From an uncultured bacterium (GTDB taxonomy: Bacteria > Patescibacteriota > Saccharimonadia > Saccharimonadales > Saccharimonadaceae), in assembly GCA_937863415.1 (NCBI GenBank), contig CALMFC010000005.1:1-64000 (forward strand): a stretch of DNA of 64,000 bases, given 5' to 3'. The notes below the pieces were generated by a model. That model was not told the DNA's origin. It worked only from the letters and a program-made list of their open reading frames with translations, and made no database searches. Below, piece after piece: positions 7,244 to 13,355 of the stretch. How positions within the stretch are numbered: the first letter of the stretch is position 1; each line of letters begins with the position of its first letter. The position numbers were made by a program, and so were the translations under genes.

Positions 7244-7501
7244 ATGCCAAGAACCATAGAAATTAGCTATCTAGAGGACAACACTATCGAGCGTAAACTT
7301 GCTGAAAGCACCGCTAAGCGTATCGCTGAGTTGGGAGGTCTGAGCATTATTACTGCACTTTATTTTGATGAATATGGAGCTGACGGGCTTACTCCTAGGA
7401 TTGAATTTCCTGACGGTACTGTCGTTGATGGAGTGCCCGGCGTACGGAAAGCGCTTGAGGAAGACTTACTTCCTGATTACGTAGCCTCAACCAATAGTTA
7501 G
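7244..7501 (+). CDS. Small hypothetical protein, module cargo
   Basis: 85 residues, soluble, acidic. It reads MPRTIEISYLEDN... and ends in a region with PRIEFPDGTVVDGVPGV. No family is recognised. AAGGAG lies 5 nt before ATG 7244 and a good promoter is 22 nt upstream of that, so expression is well supported. It is the only gene between two successive copies of the tRNA-Gly 3' end, which makes it look like the cargo of one repeat module. Confidence 0.6.
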   Translation: MPRTIEISYLEDNTIERKLAESTAKRIAELGGLSIITALYFDEYGADGLTPRIEFPDGTVVDGVPGVRKALEEDLLPDYVASTNS

Positions 7502-7524
7502 CGCAGTTCTGACTTCATCTAAAA

Positions 7525-7662
7525 CGCTACACCAATAAAAATACCGTACCCTGTGTACGATATTTTTATTGGTAGGAGCTGTGAATCTAACTCTCATCGT
7601 AAATTCGCTCCAGCGAATTGGATGAGTAGTTCGATATCCCTCATTCTTCTCTCCGCCCGCAC
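7525..7662 (+). repeat. tRNA-Gly trailer module, copy 2
   Basis: Bases 7531-7636 repeat 6974-7079 with a single mismatch: terminator-like hairpin, antisense T-arm, hairpin, T-arm strand. Only a few bases of insert follow before a slightly degenerate 3' end ATTCTTCTCTCCGCCCGCAC (7643-7662). A TCCCGGGA dyad and T run at 7676-7693 may be its terminator. Confidence 0.75.
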
Positions 7663-7714
7663 AGTCGAAAATGCTATCCCGGGACGGTTTTTTTAATTAT
7701 GATATACTTGCCGC

Positions 7715-7963
7715 ATGAATGAACAACAAGCACTAGATGTATTAAATAAATATTTTGCAGACTCAGGAGACACCTACTTGAGTAGTTCTACTTTAGATAA
7801 TTGGGACATCGCGCACGGCGAAGAAAGAGACATCTTTTCATTTCTACCAGCTGGAGGAAAACGATCGAATAGAATTTATCTTGTAAAAAACGACAAGGCG
7901 TTTGCCTTTTCGCCAGCTGAAATGGATTTCACAGAAGCAATGGAGAAGCTTGAGTCGCTTTAA
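7715..7963 (+). CDS. Small hypothetical protein
   Basis: 82 residues, soluble. It begins MNEQQALDVLNKYF and contains FLPAGGKRSNRIYLVKND. TATACT ends 6 nt before the ATG and no Shine-Dalgarno is present, predicting a leaderless mRNA. No domain is recognised. It lies just outside the repeated tRNA-Gly region, convergent with the next gene. Confidence 0.6.
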   Translation: MNEQQALDVLNKYFADSGDTYLSSSTLDNWDIAHGEERDIFSFLPAGGKRSNRIYLVKNDKAFAFSPAEMDFTEAMEKLESL

Positions 7964-7976
7964 AGTAAGCGGTTAC

Positions 7977-8594
7977 CTAAATCCATATCCCATTCAATTT
8001 GGTAACCATCGGCAACCAATCTTCATAATGATGGTTGCCGTTTTTATCTGGATTAATTTCTTTGAACGGTAACATATTTTTCATATCAGGAATTAGATCG
8101 ACAAGCTCGGGAATATCAGTGAACCTTATCGGCTTTGCATCAAAATCGTCATTGTATGGGCCGTCGAACAATTTAATAACTCGTTTTGTAAATGGTTTCA
8201 TCGGAGTAATGATCTCGTAATCAGTTTGTAGATAACTCGGTCGGCTCGAACCATATGACCTTGCCATCAATGTAACTGCGGGTTTAATCTCATCAAACGA
8301 CATCACAATTCCAGATTCAACCCAATCTGAATTATCACCAGACCCACCTTCGCGCCACTTCTTGTAACTTAAAAAGTCTTTGTGTAAATCGTTAAACCCA
8401 AGACCGTTCGACCTAGAACGAACGTGTATATTATCTTCTTTGGGGTTTATTGTAAGTATGTACATATATTTCCACGTACCATCAAAATGCACAAACCTAT
8501 CTGTATACCAATAAAATAGAGGACGCTCGGGGTCTGGTGGATGAAGAGTTTCGAATAATTGATTCGAGTGATGGATTAGTAACATCTTGGTCAT
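7977..8594 (-). CDS. Hypothetical soluble protein
   Basis: 205 residues with many aromatics (PLFYWYTDRFVHFDGTWKYMYIL). No signal peptide, membrane segment or known motif. TATAGT is 11 nt upstream of ATG 8594 and no Shine-Dalgarno is visible; ATG four codons in is an alternative. It is convergent with the 82-aa gene, 13 bp apart, and divergent from the YdeI-like gene. Function not assigned. Confidence 0.6.
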   Translation of the reverse strand: MTKMLLIHHSNQLFETLHPPDPERPLFYWYTDRFVHFDGTWKYMYILTINPKEDNIHVRSRSNGLGFNDLHKDFLSYKKWREGGSGDNSDWVESGIVMSFDEIKPAVTLMARSYGSSRPSYLQTDYEIITPMKPFTKRVIKLFDGPYNDDFDAKPIRFTDIPELVDLIPDMKNMLPFKEINPDKNGNHHYEDWLPMVTKLNGIWI

Positions 8595-8652
8595 AATGTA
8601 ATCATTCTACTATATAGTCGCTCACCGCAATCAGCTTTGTTATAATAAACTC

Positions 8653-8949
8653 ATGAATATCTCTAGTGGTACGGCGCATAAACTACCCTCAGACCTCAAG
8701 AAGGCACTGATTGCAGACAAATCAGCCTTATCAGCATGGCAAAGCCTAACACCTCTGGCACGAAACGAATGGATTTGTTGGACGGTGACAGTTAAACAAC
8801 AAAAAACTAGAGACGAACACGTTAAGCGCGTAATATCTGAACTAAACCAAAGTATGCGACGGCCATGTTGCTGGATTGGATGTATCCATCGAACCGACAA
8901 GGCAATCAGTCCGTCGGTCCAAGGCATACTAGATAAACGACCTAAATAA
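8653..8949 (+). CDS. YdeI/OmdA-family protein
   Basis: 98 residues matching the C-terminal module of YdeI/OmpD-associated (OmdA) proteins: ALSAWQSLTPLARNEWICW then VKQQKTRDEHVKRVISEL, the family's S-W-x-x-L-...-K-TR pattern. Family members are linked to antimicrobial peptide and bacteriocin tolerance in other bacteria, but the mechanism is unclear. TATAAT ends 6 nt before the ATG, so the message is probably leaderless. The very short form lacks the N-terminal DUF1801-like part found in longer homologues. Confidence 0.75.
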   Translation: MNISSGTAHKLPSDLKKALIADKSALSAWQSLTPLARNEWICWTVTVKQQKTRDEHVKRVISELNQSMRRPCCWIGCIHRTDKAISPSVQGILDKRPK

Positions 8950-8984
8950 TTTACGCAGATAAATCGTGGTGGTATTATAAATTT

Positions 8985-9593
8985 ATGAATTTTATGCGCA
9001 ATCGTTGGTATCAAGTTGGATTAGCACTAGCGGTTATATTGACTGTCGTTCTTGTTTATCAACAGGATTCAATTTCTAGCTTTAGGCTACTGCTGACAAT
9101 CAGTTTTATTTCCCTGCTCTTACATCAAGTTGAAGAATATTGGCTGCCAGGATACTTCCCTAGAATGATTAATACTGTAATGTTCAAAAGTAAAACCCCT
9201 GACCGCTATCCTTTAAATACAAATACGGCGTTAATTATCAACTTAGTGATAGGGTGGCTACTCTACATCCTGGCAATAATATTTGCCGAAAGTGCAATCT
9301 GGTTGGCGATAATAACGATTACAATTTCAGCTGGTAATTTCTTGGCGCACACTTTCCTATTCAATATCAAAGGCAAGACCTTTTATAATCCGGGTATGGC
9401 TACATCCATCCTGTTATTTCTACCTATTACTGTCTACTTTTTCAAATTCCTAAGTAACCATGATTTACTGCAACCAACTACGCTTATTATCGGACTGATT
9501 TTAGGGATCATAGTTAATTACTTCGGCATCCTACGGTTAATCCCAGCCCTGTCTAAAAAGGATACTTCATTCGTGTTCAAGCCATTTCGATAA
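8985..9593 (+). CDS. HXXEE-domain membrane protein
   Basis: 202 residues with about six membrane segments. The defining HxxEE motif is present as LLLHQVEEYWLPGYFP near residue 45, and a second conserved histidine occurs in NFLAHTFLFNIKGKTFYNPG. The HXXEE family is an uncharacterised membrane family; a metal-dependent enzyme has been suggested from the conserved residues but not shown. It lies 35 bp downstream of the YdeI-like gene. An AT-rich -10-like TATTAT precedes ATG 8985 closely; a second ATG three codons in is possible. Confidence 0.8.
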   Translation: MNFMRNRWYQVGLALAVILTVVLVYQQDSISSFRLLLTISFISLLLHQVEEYWLPGYFPRMINTVMFKSKTPDRYPLNTNTALIINLVIGWLLYILAIIFAESAIWLAIITITISAGNFLAHTFLFNIKGKTFYNPGMATSILLFLPITVYFFKFLSNHDLLQPTTLIIGLILGIIVNYFGILRLIPALSKKDTSFVFKPFR

Positions 9594-9648
9594 ACCCGCA
9601 ACACGCCTAAGCTTTCTTTATATGGACAGCGGAAGTATATTGAGATAA

Positions 9649-10080
9649 ATGGCCGAATACGCAAACACCCTCCTAGTTGGAAGAGCAATTATCACCGACA
9701 AAGATCATATTCTATTGTTTAAGCGATCACAAGACGACACTCACAATAGTGGCTTATGGGAATTTCCTGGTGGCAAAATTGATGTCGGCGAAGGGTTAAA
9801 TGATGGACTAACAAGAGAAGTTTTCGAAGAAACAGGGCTAATTATCGAAACTAACTCAACTCTATGTCATGTTGATAGTGAAATCATAGAGTCGGGTAAA
9901 TATAAGGGACGACTTTATGCTGCCTTATTCTTCGTCGCACAAAGACTTGGGGGCGAAATAAGGATTAGCGGCGAACATGATGATTTCAATTGGTTAAAAC
10001 CTCAATACGCCTTAAACCAAAATCTAACACCTGAGAGTAGGCGTGCGCTCATATCACTAAGTGGTGCCGATTTAATCTAA
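9649..10080 (+). CDS. Nudix hydrolase
   Basis: 143 residues. Complete Nudix box GGKIDVGEGLNDGLTREVFEETGLI (about residues 41-65) with the RE-x2-EE-x-G catalytic core. The order of the fold and the LLFKRSQDD segment resemble MutT/NudG-type nucleotide pyrophosphohydrolases, so sanitation of oxidised or modified NTPs is likely, but substrate is not fixed by the motif. TATATT ends 7 nt before the ATG. It is followed 46 bp later by an HAD phosphatase. Confidence 0.88.
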   Translation: MAEYANTLLVGRAIITDKDHILLFKRSQDDTHNSGLWEFPGGKIDVGEGLNDGLTREVFEETGLIIETNSTLCHVDSEIIESGKYKGRLYAALFFVAQRLGGEIRISGEHDDFNWLKPQYALNQNLTPESRRALISLSGADLI

Positions 10081-10126
10081 TACCAACTAAGTCACCTGTG
10101 GCCACCTCCCTGCTATACTAAACCTC

Positions 10127-10762
10127 ATGGACCGATACGACTATTTCTTATTTGACTGGGATGGGTGTCTAGCCAAAACGCTCGATGCCTGGCTAGATGC
10201 CTATAAAACTGCCTTCAAAAATCATAATCTAGAACCGTCCGATTTAGAGATTGCATATCATTTAGGTGATTGGGAAATAGGAAAATACTTTGATATTGTA
10301 GATTATGTAAAATTTAACGAATCCGCAGTCAAACTAGCCATCGAAAAACTAAAGTCAGTCGAATTATACGACGGGGCGGCTGAATTGATCACGAATCTCA
10401 AAAAGTCCAAGAAACTCGCGCTTGTTTCTAGTGGATCAAGAGAAATAATCGAAAATGGTCTAAAACATAACGACATCGAGGAAATTTTTGACTTTATTAT
10501 TACAGGCGAAGATGTAACAAACCATAAACCTCATCCCGAATCTCTAGAACTGGCCTTATCTGCAATTAACGGCACCAAAAAACGCGCAATTATGATTGGC
10601 GACTCGAACAAAGATATTGGTGCAGCAACTAACTTTGGGATAGATTCTGTCCTGGTATACCCAGATTCTCACAAATTATTCTACGACCTACGGGATCTAC
10701 AAAAACTGAAACCAACCTACACAATTAGTAAATTCAGCGACCTCGCCATCACTTTAGGCTAG
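10127..10762 (+). CDS. HAD-superfamily phosphatase (Gph/PgmB-like)
   Basis: 211 residues. Motif I is FDWDGCLAKT (nucleophile Asp and acid Asp), motif II is LVSSGS, motif III lysine is in NHKPHPES, and motif IV is MIGDSNKDIGAA. A helical cap lies between motifs I and II, the subclass I arrangement of phosphoglycolate phosphatase and beta-phosphoglucomutase. Substrate cannot be told. TATACT ends 7 nt before the ATG, without a Shine-Dalgarno. A second HAD gene lies at 12792. Confidence 0.88.
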   Translation: MDRYDYFLFDWDGCLAKTLDAWLDAYKTAFKNHNLEPSDLEIAYHLGDWEIGKYFDIVDYVKFNESAVKLAIEKLKSVELYDGAAELITNLKKSKKLALVSSGSREIIENGLKHNDIEEIFDFIITGEDVTNHKPHPESLELALSAINGTKKRAIMIGDSNKDIGAATNFGIDSVLVYPDSHKLFYDLRDLQKLKPTYTISKFSDLAITLG

Positions 10763-10835
10763 ATGTATTATATAATTAAAATGAGTATTTCTGTAAGCTA
10801 TCTTCTAATAGCCAAATGCTATATTCTATACGTAT

Positions 10836-10911
10836 GCCCCGGTAGCTCAGTGGATAGAGCAGAGGACTTCTAAGCCTAAGGTCGTTGGTTCGATCCCAAC
10901 CCGGGGTACCA
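10836..10911 (+). tRNA. tRNA-Arg (TCT)
   Basis: Acceptor GCCCCGG/CCGGGGT (G1·T72 wobble), anticodon loop CTTCTAA with TCT, T-arm GTTGG-TTCGATC-CCAAC, encoded CCA. The anticodon stem is weak (G27-A43 and A31-G39 do not pair), which is odd for a functional tRNA. Confidence 0.88.
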
Positions 10912-10953
10912 AAATAAATTGACTGGTGTTTACATCAGTCAATTTATTTTTAT
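10912..10953 (+). terminator. Intrinsic terminator of tRNA-Arg
   Basis: Long perfect stem AAATAAATTGACTG / CAGTCAATTTATTT starting at the CCA, then TTTA. Confidence 0.85.
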
Positions 10954-11194
10954 TGCCGAGTTGGGTCGAAATGGCGACTTTTTGCTACGCAAAAAATGTC
11001 GTTGGTGAGAACTGCCACTACGGCAGTTCGCAAGGCCGGAAGCCGGATGACGAACGTCACCGACTGAGGCGGGGTCGAGAAAAATTAGGAACTAATTTTA
11101 TCGTGACCGATCCCAACCCGGGGTACCAAAATAAAATAACTGACACACCCGTCAGTTATTTTGTTTTGACCCTGAGCTGGATCGAAACGACGAC
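10954..11194 (+). repeat. tRNA-Arg trailer module with type 1 insert
   Basis: Antisense T-arm GGGTCGAAATGGCGAC (10963-10978), a TTTTTGC/GCAAAAA hairpin, T-arm strand GTCGTTGGT (10998-11006), type 1 insert (11007-11107, GAGAACTGCC to CGTGAC), tRNA-Arg 3' end copy with CCA (11108-11128), a new terminator AAATAACTGAC/GTCAGTTATTTT (11129-11165), then a second antisense T-arm (GGATCGAAACGACGAC, 11179-11194) with a truncated continuation. The insert carries an extra AAAATTAG/CTAATTTT hairpin not seen in the other copies. Confidence 0.85.
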
Positions 11195-11260
11195 TTTTTG
11201 CTACGCAATAAAACTATTATGCTTGCGCAAGAATATAACAGAAAGTACCATACTAACAAT

Positions 11261-11803
11261 ATGTCCGAGAAAATGATAAAGATTGAAAAATTTGAAACGG
11301 ATCTATCGATAAAACCAAGCTTTGAGGCTCATGAATATTCTCTCCTCGATGTTACAATCGAAGACCTAGCTAGTGGTATAGGTAGGTTCGCAATTTTTAA
11401 ATCTCTGATAGAACATCAAAAATCCGAAGATTTGGTCATAGAAAACCAGGTTTGGGCTGGAATAAATGGCATTAGCCTAATAAAAAATAGGACACTTTTT
11501 AGCCAATTAAATTCAGCTGCGAACCCATCTCGTCTTAACAGGCACTTTAACGCCACCGGAATTGCACACTGGAGAGATGTTATTGGCGAGGCAAAGTATT
11601 CGCCCTTTACGTACATCTATAAAGGTTATTTGCCAGAAAAATATCCAACGATTGTTGGGTTTGATCTTACGAAAATAAGCGCGGCACACCCCGGAGATTC
11701 GGAAAATATTGATTGGGCACCAATTGAAGGCGAAACAACCGAAAGCGCTCTCAGCTCTATTTATTACTTTTCTAGTCTATTTCCTAAATCAACAGATAAA
11801 TAA
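11261..11803 (+). CDS. Hypothetical protein
   Basis: 180 residues, soluble. It begins MSEKMIKIEKFETDLSIKPS and contains HWRDVIGEAKYSPFTYIYKGYLPEKYPTIVGFDL. I recognise no family. Start ATG 11261 is chosen because CATACT ends 6 nt before it, the spacing seen for many genes here. It follows directly on the tRNA-Arg repeat module, so it may be cargo or simply the neighbouring chromosomal gene. Confidence 0.6.
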   Translation: MSEKMIKIEKFETDLSIKPSFEAHEYSLLDVTIEDLASGIGRFAIFKSLIEHQKSEDLVIENQVWAGINGISLIKNRTLFSQLNSAANPSRLNRHFNATGIAHWRDVIGEAKYSPFTYIYKGYLPEKYPTIVGFDLTKISAAHPGDSENIDWAPIEGETTESALSSIYYFSSLFPKSTDK

Positions 11804-11934
11804 CCGTCTATACAAAAATTACCAACCTATCCTGTTTAATTTATTAAATAAAGTGGCTCATGTGTTGTGAAACACAGTGTTTTGTTGTATAAATAAACTA
11901 CTGAACTCACACAACAAAGAAGGTGGTGATTCAT
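11804..11934 (+). promoter_or_regulatory. Leader of the 11935 gene
   Basis: AT-rich, with TGTATAAAT near 11887 as a possible -10. TTTTGTTGT upstream and ACAACAAAG just before the Shine-Dalgarno are complementary, so the ribosome site AGAAGGTGG could be sequestered. Confidence 0.3.
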
Positions 11935-12189
11935 GTGGCGCCTATCCAGACGAAGCCGCGACAAAAAACAGTTCGGCAATCCAAGATAACCAAAGCGAAT
12001 TCATGTGATGGCCTGGACCAGTTAACTGAGAAGGTAGCAAAGCTCCAGGCAAGAAAGCTCAGTAAACTTCACAGAAAAAAGATGGTAGCGTTTCCTTGCA
12101 ACTTTTGCCCGAAAGGCGAAGAGCGCATCCAGATTTGGCACGTCAGACGACAGCCTAAACGCTTCCTAGTCTTTCTTACCCCACGGTAA
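11935..12189 (+). CDS. Small basic CxxC protein, unknown
   Basis: About 84 residues, strongly basic (KLQARKLSKLHRKKMV), with one CxxC (FPCNFCPKGEERIQIWHV) followed by His. It could be a small nucleic-acid-binding or zinc protein, but only half a zinc site is visible. A clear Shine-Dalgarno (AGAAGGTGG) favours GTG 11935; GTG 11923 or 11926 are alternatives, and ATG 11933 opens an 18-codon peptide in another frame. A strong hairpin follows the stop. A similar GAGGTGG ribosome site precedes the unknown gene at 51915. Confidence 0.5.
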   Translation: MAPIQTKPRQKTVRQSKITKANSCDGLDQLTEKVAKLQARKLSKLHRKKMVAFPCNFCPKGEERIQIWHVRRQPKRFLVFLTPR

Positions 12190-12198
12190 ATCGTGTCG

Positions 12199-12238
12199 AG
12201 CAGAAAGCTCCGCGTTTATAACGTGGGGCTTCTGCTAT
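12199..12238 (+). terminator. Hairpin after the 11935 gene
   Basis: AGCAGAaAGC...CGTT / AACG...GCTTCTGCT, a long stem with small bulges. No strong T run, so the terminator role is likely but not certain. Confidence 0.5.
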
Positions 12239-12254
12239 CTGTTATGATTGATGC

Positions 12255-12779
12255 ATGGACCTATACTTAGTACGACACGGCGAGACACAAGAAAATACAG
12301 ACGGGATAGTTCAGGGTTGGATGGATACCAAGCTGAACGCCAACGGAAAAGTACAGGCGCTGGCGGCCGCAGAATCTTTTAACAAACCAATCGATGCGAT
12401 CTTTTCCTCGGACCTCCAAAGAAGCACGCATACCGCAAATGCATTTCGTAAAAAATACCCAGACATCCCCTACTTTGAGGATGCACGACTTCGTGAAAGA
12501 AACTTCGGCGACGCTCAAGGCACGCAAAGTAATAAACATGGCTGGGAGGTCTTTTGGGCATCCAAAGACAGTGTCTCGATTCCTAATGCCGAAACCTTGA
12601 ACGATTTTACTGCGCGGGTAAACGAGTTCATTGAATCGCTCAAGAATCTTCAATATAAAAAGATTTTAATAGTTACACATGGCGGAACTATCAACCGGGT
12701 TCACGACATCATTAATAAAAACCACGAATTTCATGCATACGGTAATGCAAGTATTACTCATATGCGTATTACTATCTGA
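12255..12779 (+). CDS. Histidine phosphatase (phosphoglycerate mutase-like)
   Basis: 174 residues. RHGE at the start of strand 1 (LYLVRHGETQEN) holds the catalytic histidine. FSSDLQRSTHTA holds the second arginine, RLRERNFG the proton-donor region, and VTHGGTINR the second histidine. This is branch 1 of the histidine phosphatase superfamily, near PhoE/GpmB/CobC. Substrate is unknown. TATGAT ends 6 nt before the ATG. It is followed 12 bp later by an HAD phosphatase and probably shares a metabolic or housecleaning role with it. Confidence 0.88.
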   Translation: MDLYLVRHGETQENTDGIVQGWMDTKLNANGKVQALAAAESFNKPIDAIFSSDLQRSTHTANAFRKKYPDIPYFEDARLRERNFGDAQGTQSNKHGWEVFWASKDSVSIPNAETLNDFTARVNEFIESLKNLQYKKILIVTHGGTINRVHDIINKNHEFHAYGNASITHMRITI

Positions 12780-12791
12780 TATAGTTGACCT

Positions 12792-13355
12792 ATGATTAAG
12801 GCGATAATATTTGATTTTTTCGGCGTGATTAGAACAGACTCTTATAAAACCTGGCTAAATATCAACCACATCCCACGTACCGGTGAATATTCTGAAATAT
12901 CTAAACAATCTGATTTAGGCCAAATAAACAGCAGTCAGTTTCTCGAAAAGCTCAGTAAACTACGCAAGCGTACAGTCACCGCTACTGAGATGCATTCTGG
13001 CACCAGAATTGACCCAGAAGTAATAGCAATAATTAGTGAACTAAAAAATAACTACACTATTGCGATGCTATCTAATTCACCTGCCGATTTAATAAACGGG
13101 ATTATCGACGACAACGACCTGCGTCAATATTTTGATGAAATCATTGTTTCAGGTGAAATAGGCATGGTCAAACCAAATCCAGACATATTTGAATACACAT
13201 TAAATAAATTGTCAGTGAGTCCCGACGAAGTGATTTTTATCGACGACTCGCCTGCTAATACCGATGCCGCCGAAAAGCTAGGCATTAAATCAATTCAATT
13301 CACGTCAGCTGAACAACTAAAACGCGAACTAAACAAGATTCAAATAAAAGTCTAG
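12792..13355 (+). CDS. HAD-superfamily hydrolase
   Basis: 187 residues. Motif I IFDFFGVIRTD has Phe-Gly in place of the usual second Asp-Gly (DFFG), the variant seen in YihX-like HADs. Motif II is AMLSNSP, motif III Lys is in GMVKPNPDIF, and motif IV is FIDDSPAN. The cap is a short helical insert. It is probably a sugar-phosphate phosphatase such as the YihX/alpha-glucose-1-phosphatase type, but the first-motif change could alter activity. Its stop overlaps the end of the convergent clpC-like gene by 4 bp. Confidence 0.83.
   Translation: MIKAIIFDFFGVIRTDSYKTWLNINHIPRTGEYSEISKQSDLGQINSSQFLEKLSKLRKRTVTATEMHSGTRIDPEVIAIISELKNNYTIAMLSNSPADLINGIIDDNDLRQYFDEIIVSGEIGMVKPNPDIFEYTLNKLSVSPDEVIFIDDSPANTDAAEKLGIKSIQFTSAEQLKRELNKIQIKV

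Noticed and set aside
6543-7259. Open frames on the plus strand across 6543-7259
   Set aside because: They cross the terminator hairpin, repeat modules and the promoter of the 7244 gene, and have no ribosome site.
3006-7662. Prophage
   Set aside because: No capsid, terminase, portal, tail, lysis or integrase gene is visible; only small envelope-like and unknown proteins.
10926-11276. A 116-aa frame downstream of tRNA-Arg
   Set aside because: It is translated from the terminator, type 1 insert and tRNA 3' copy; the peptide simply reflects those repeats.
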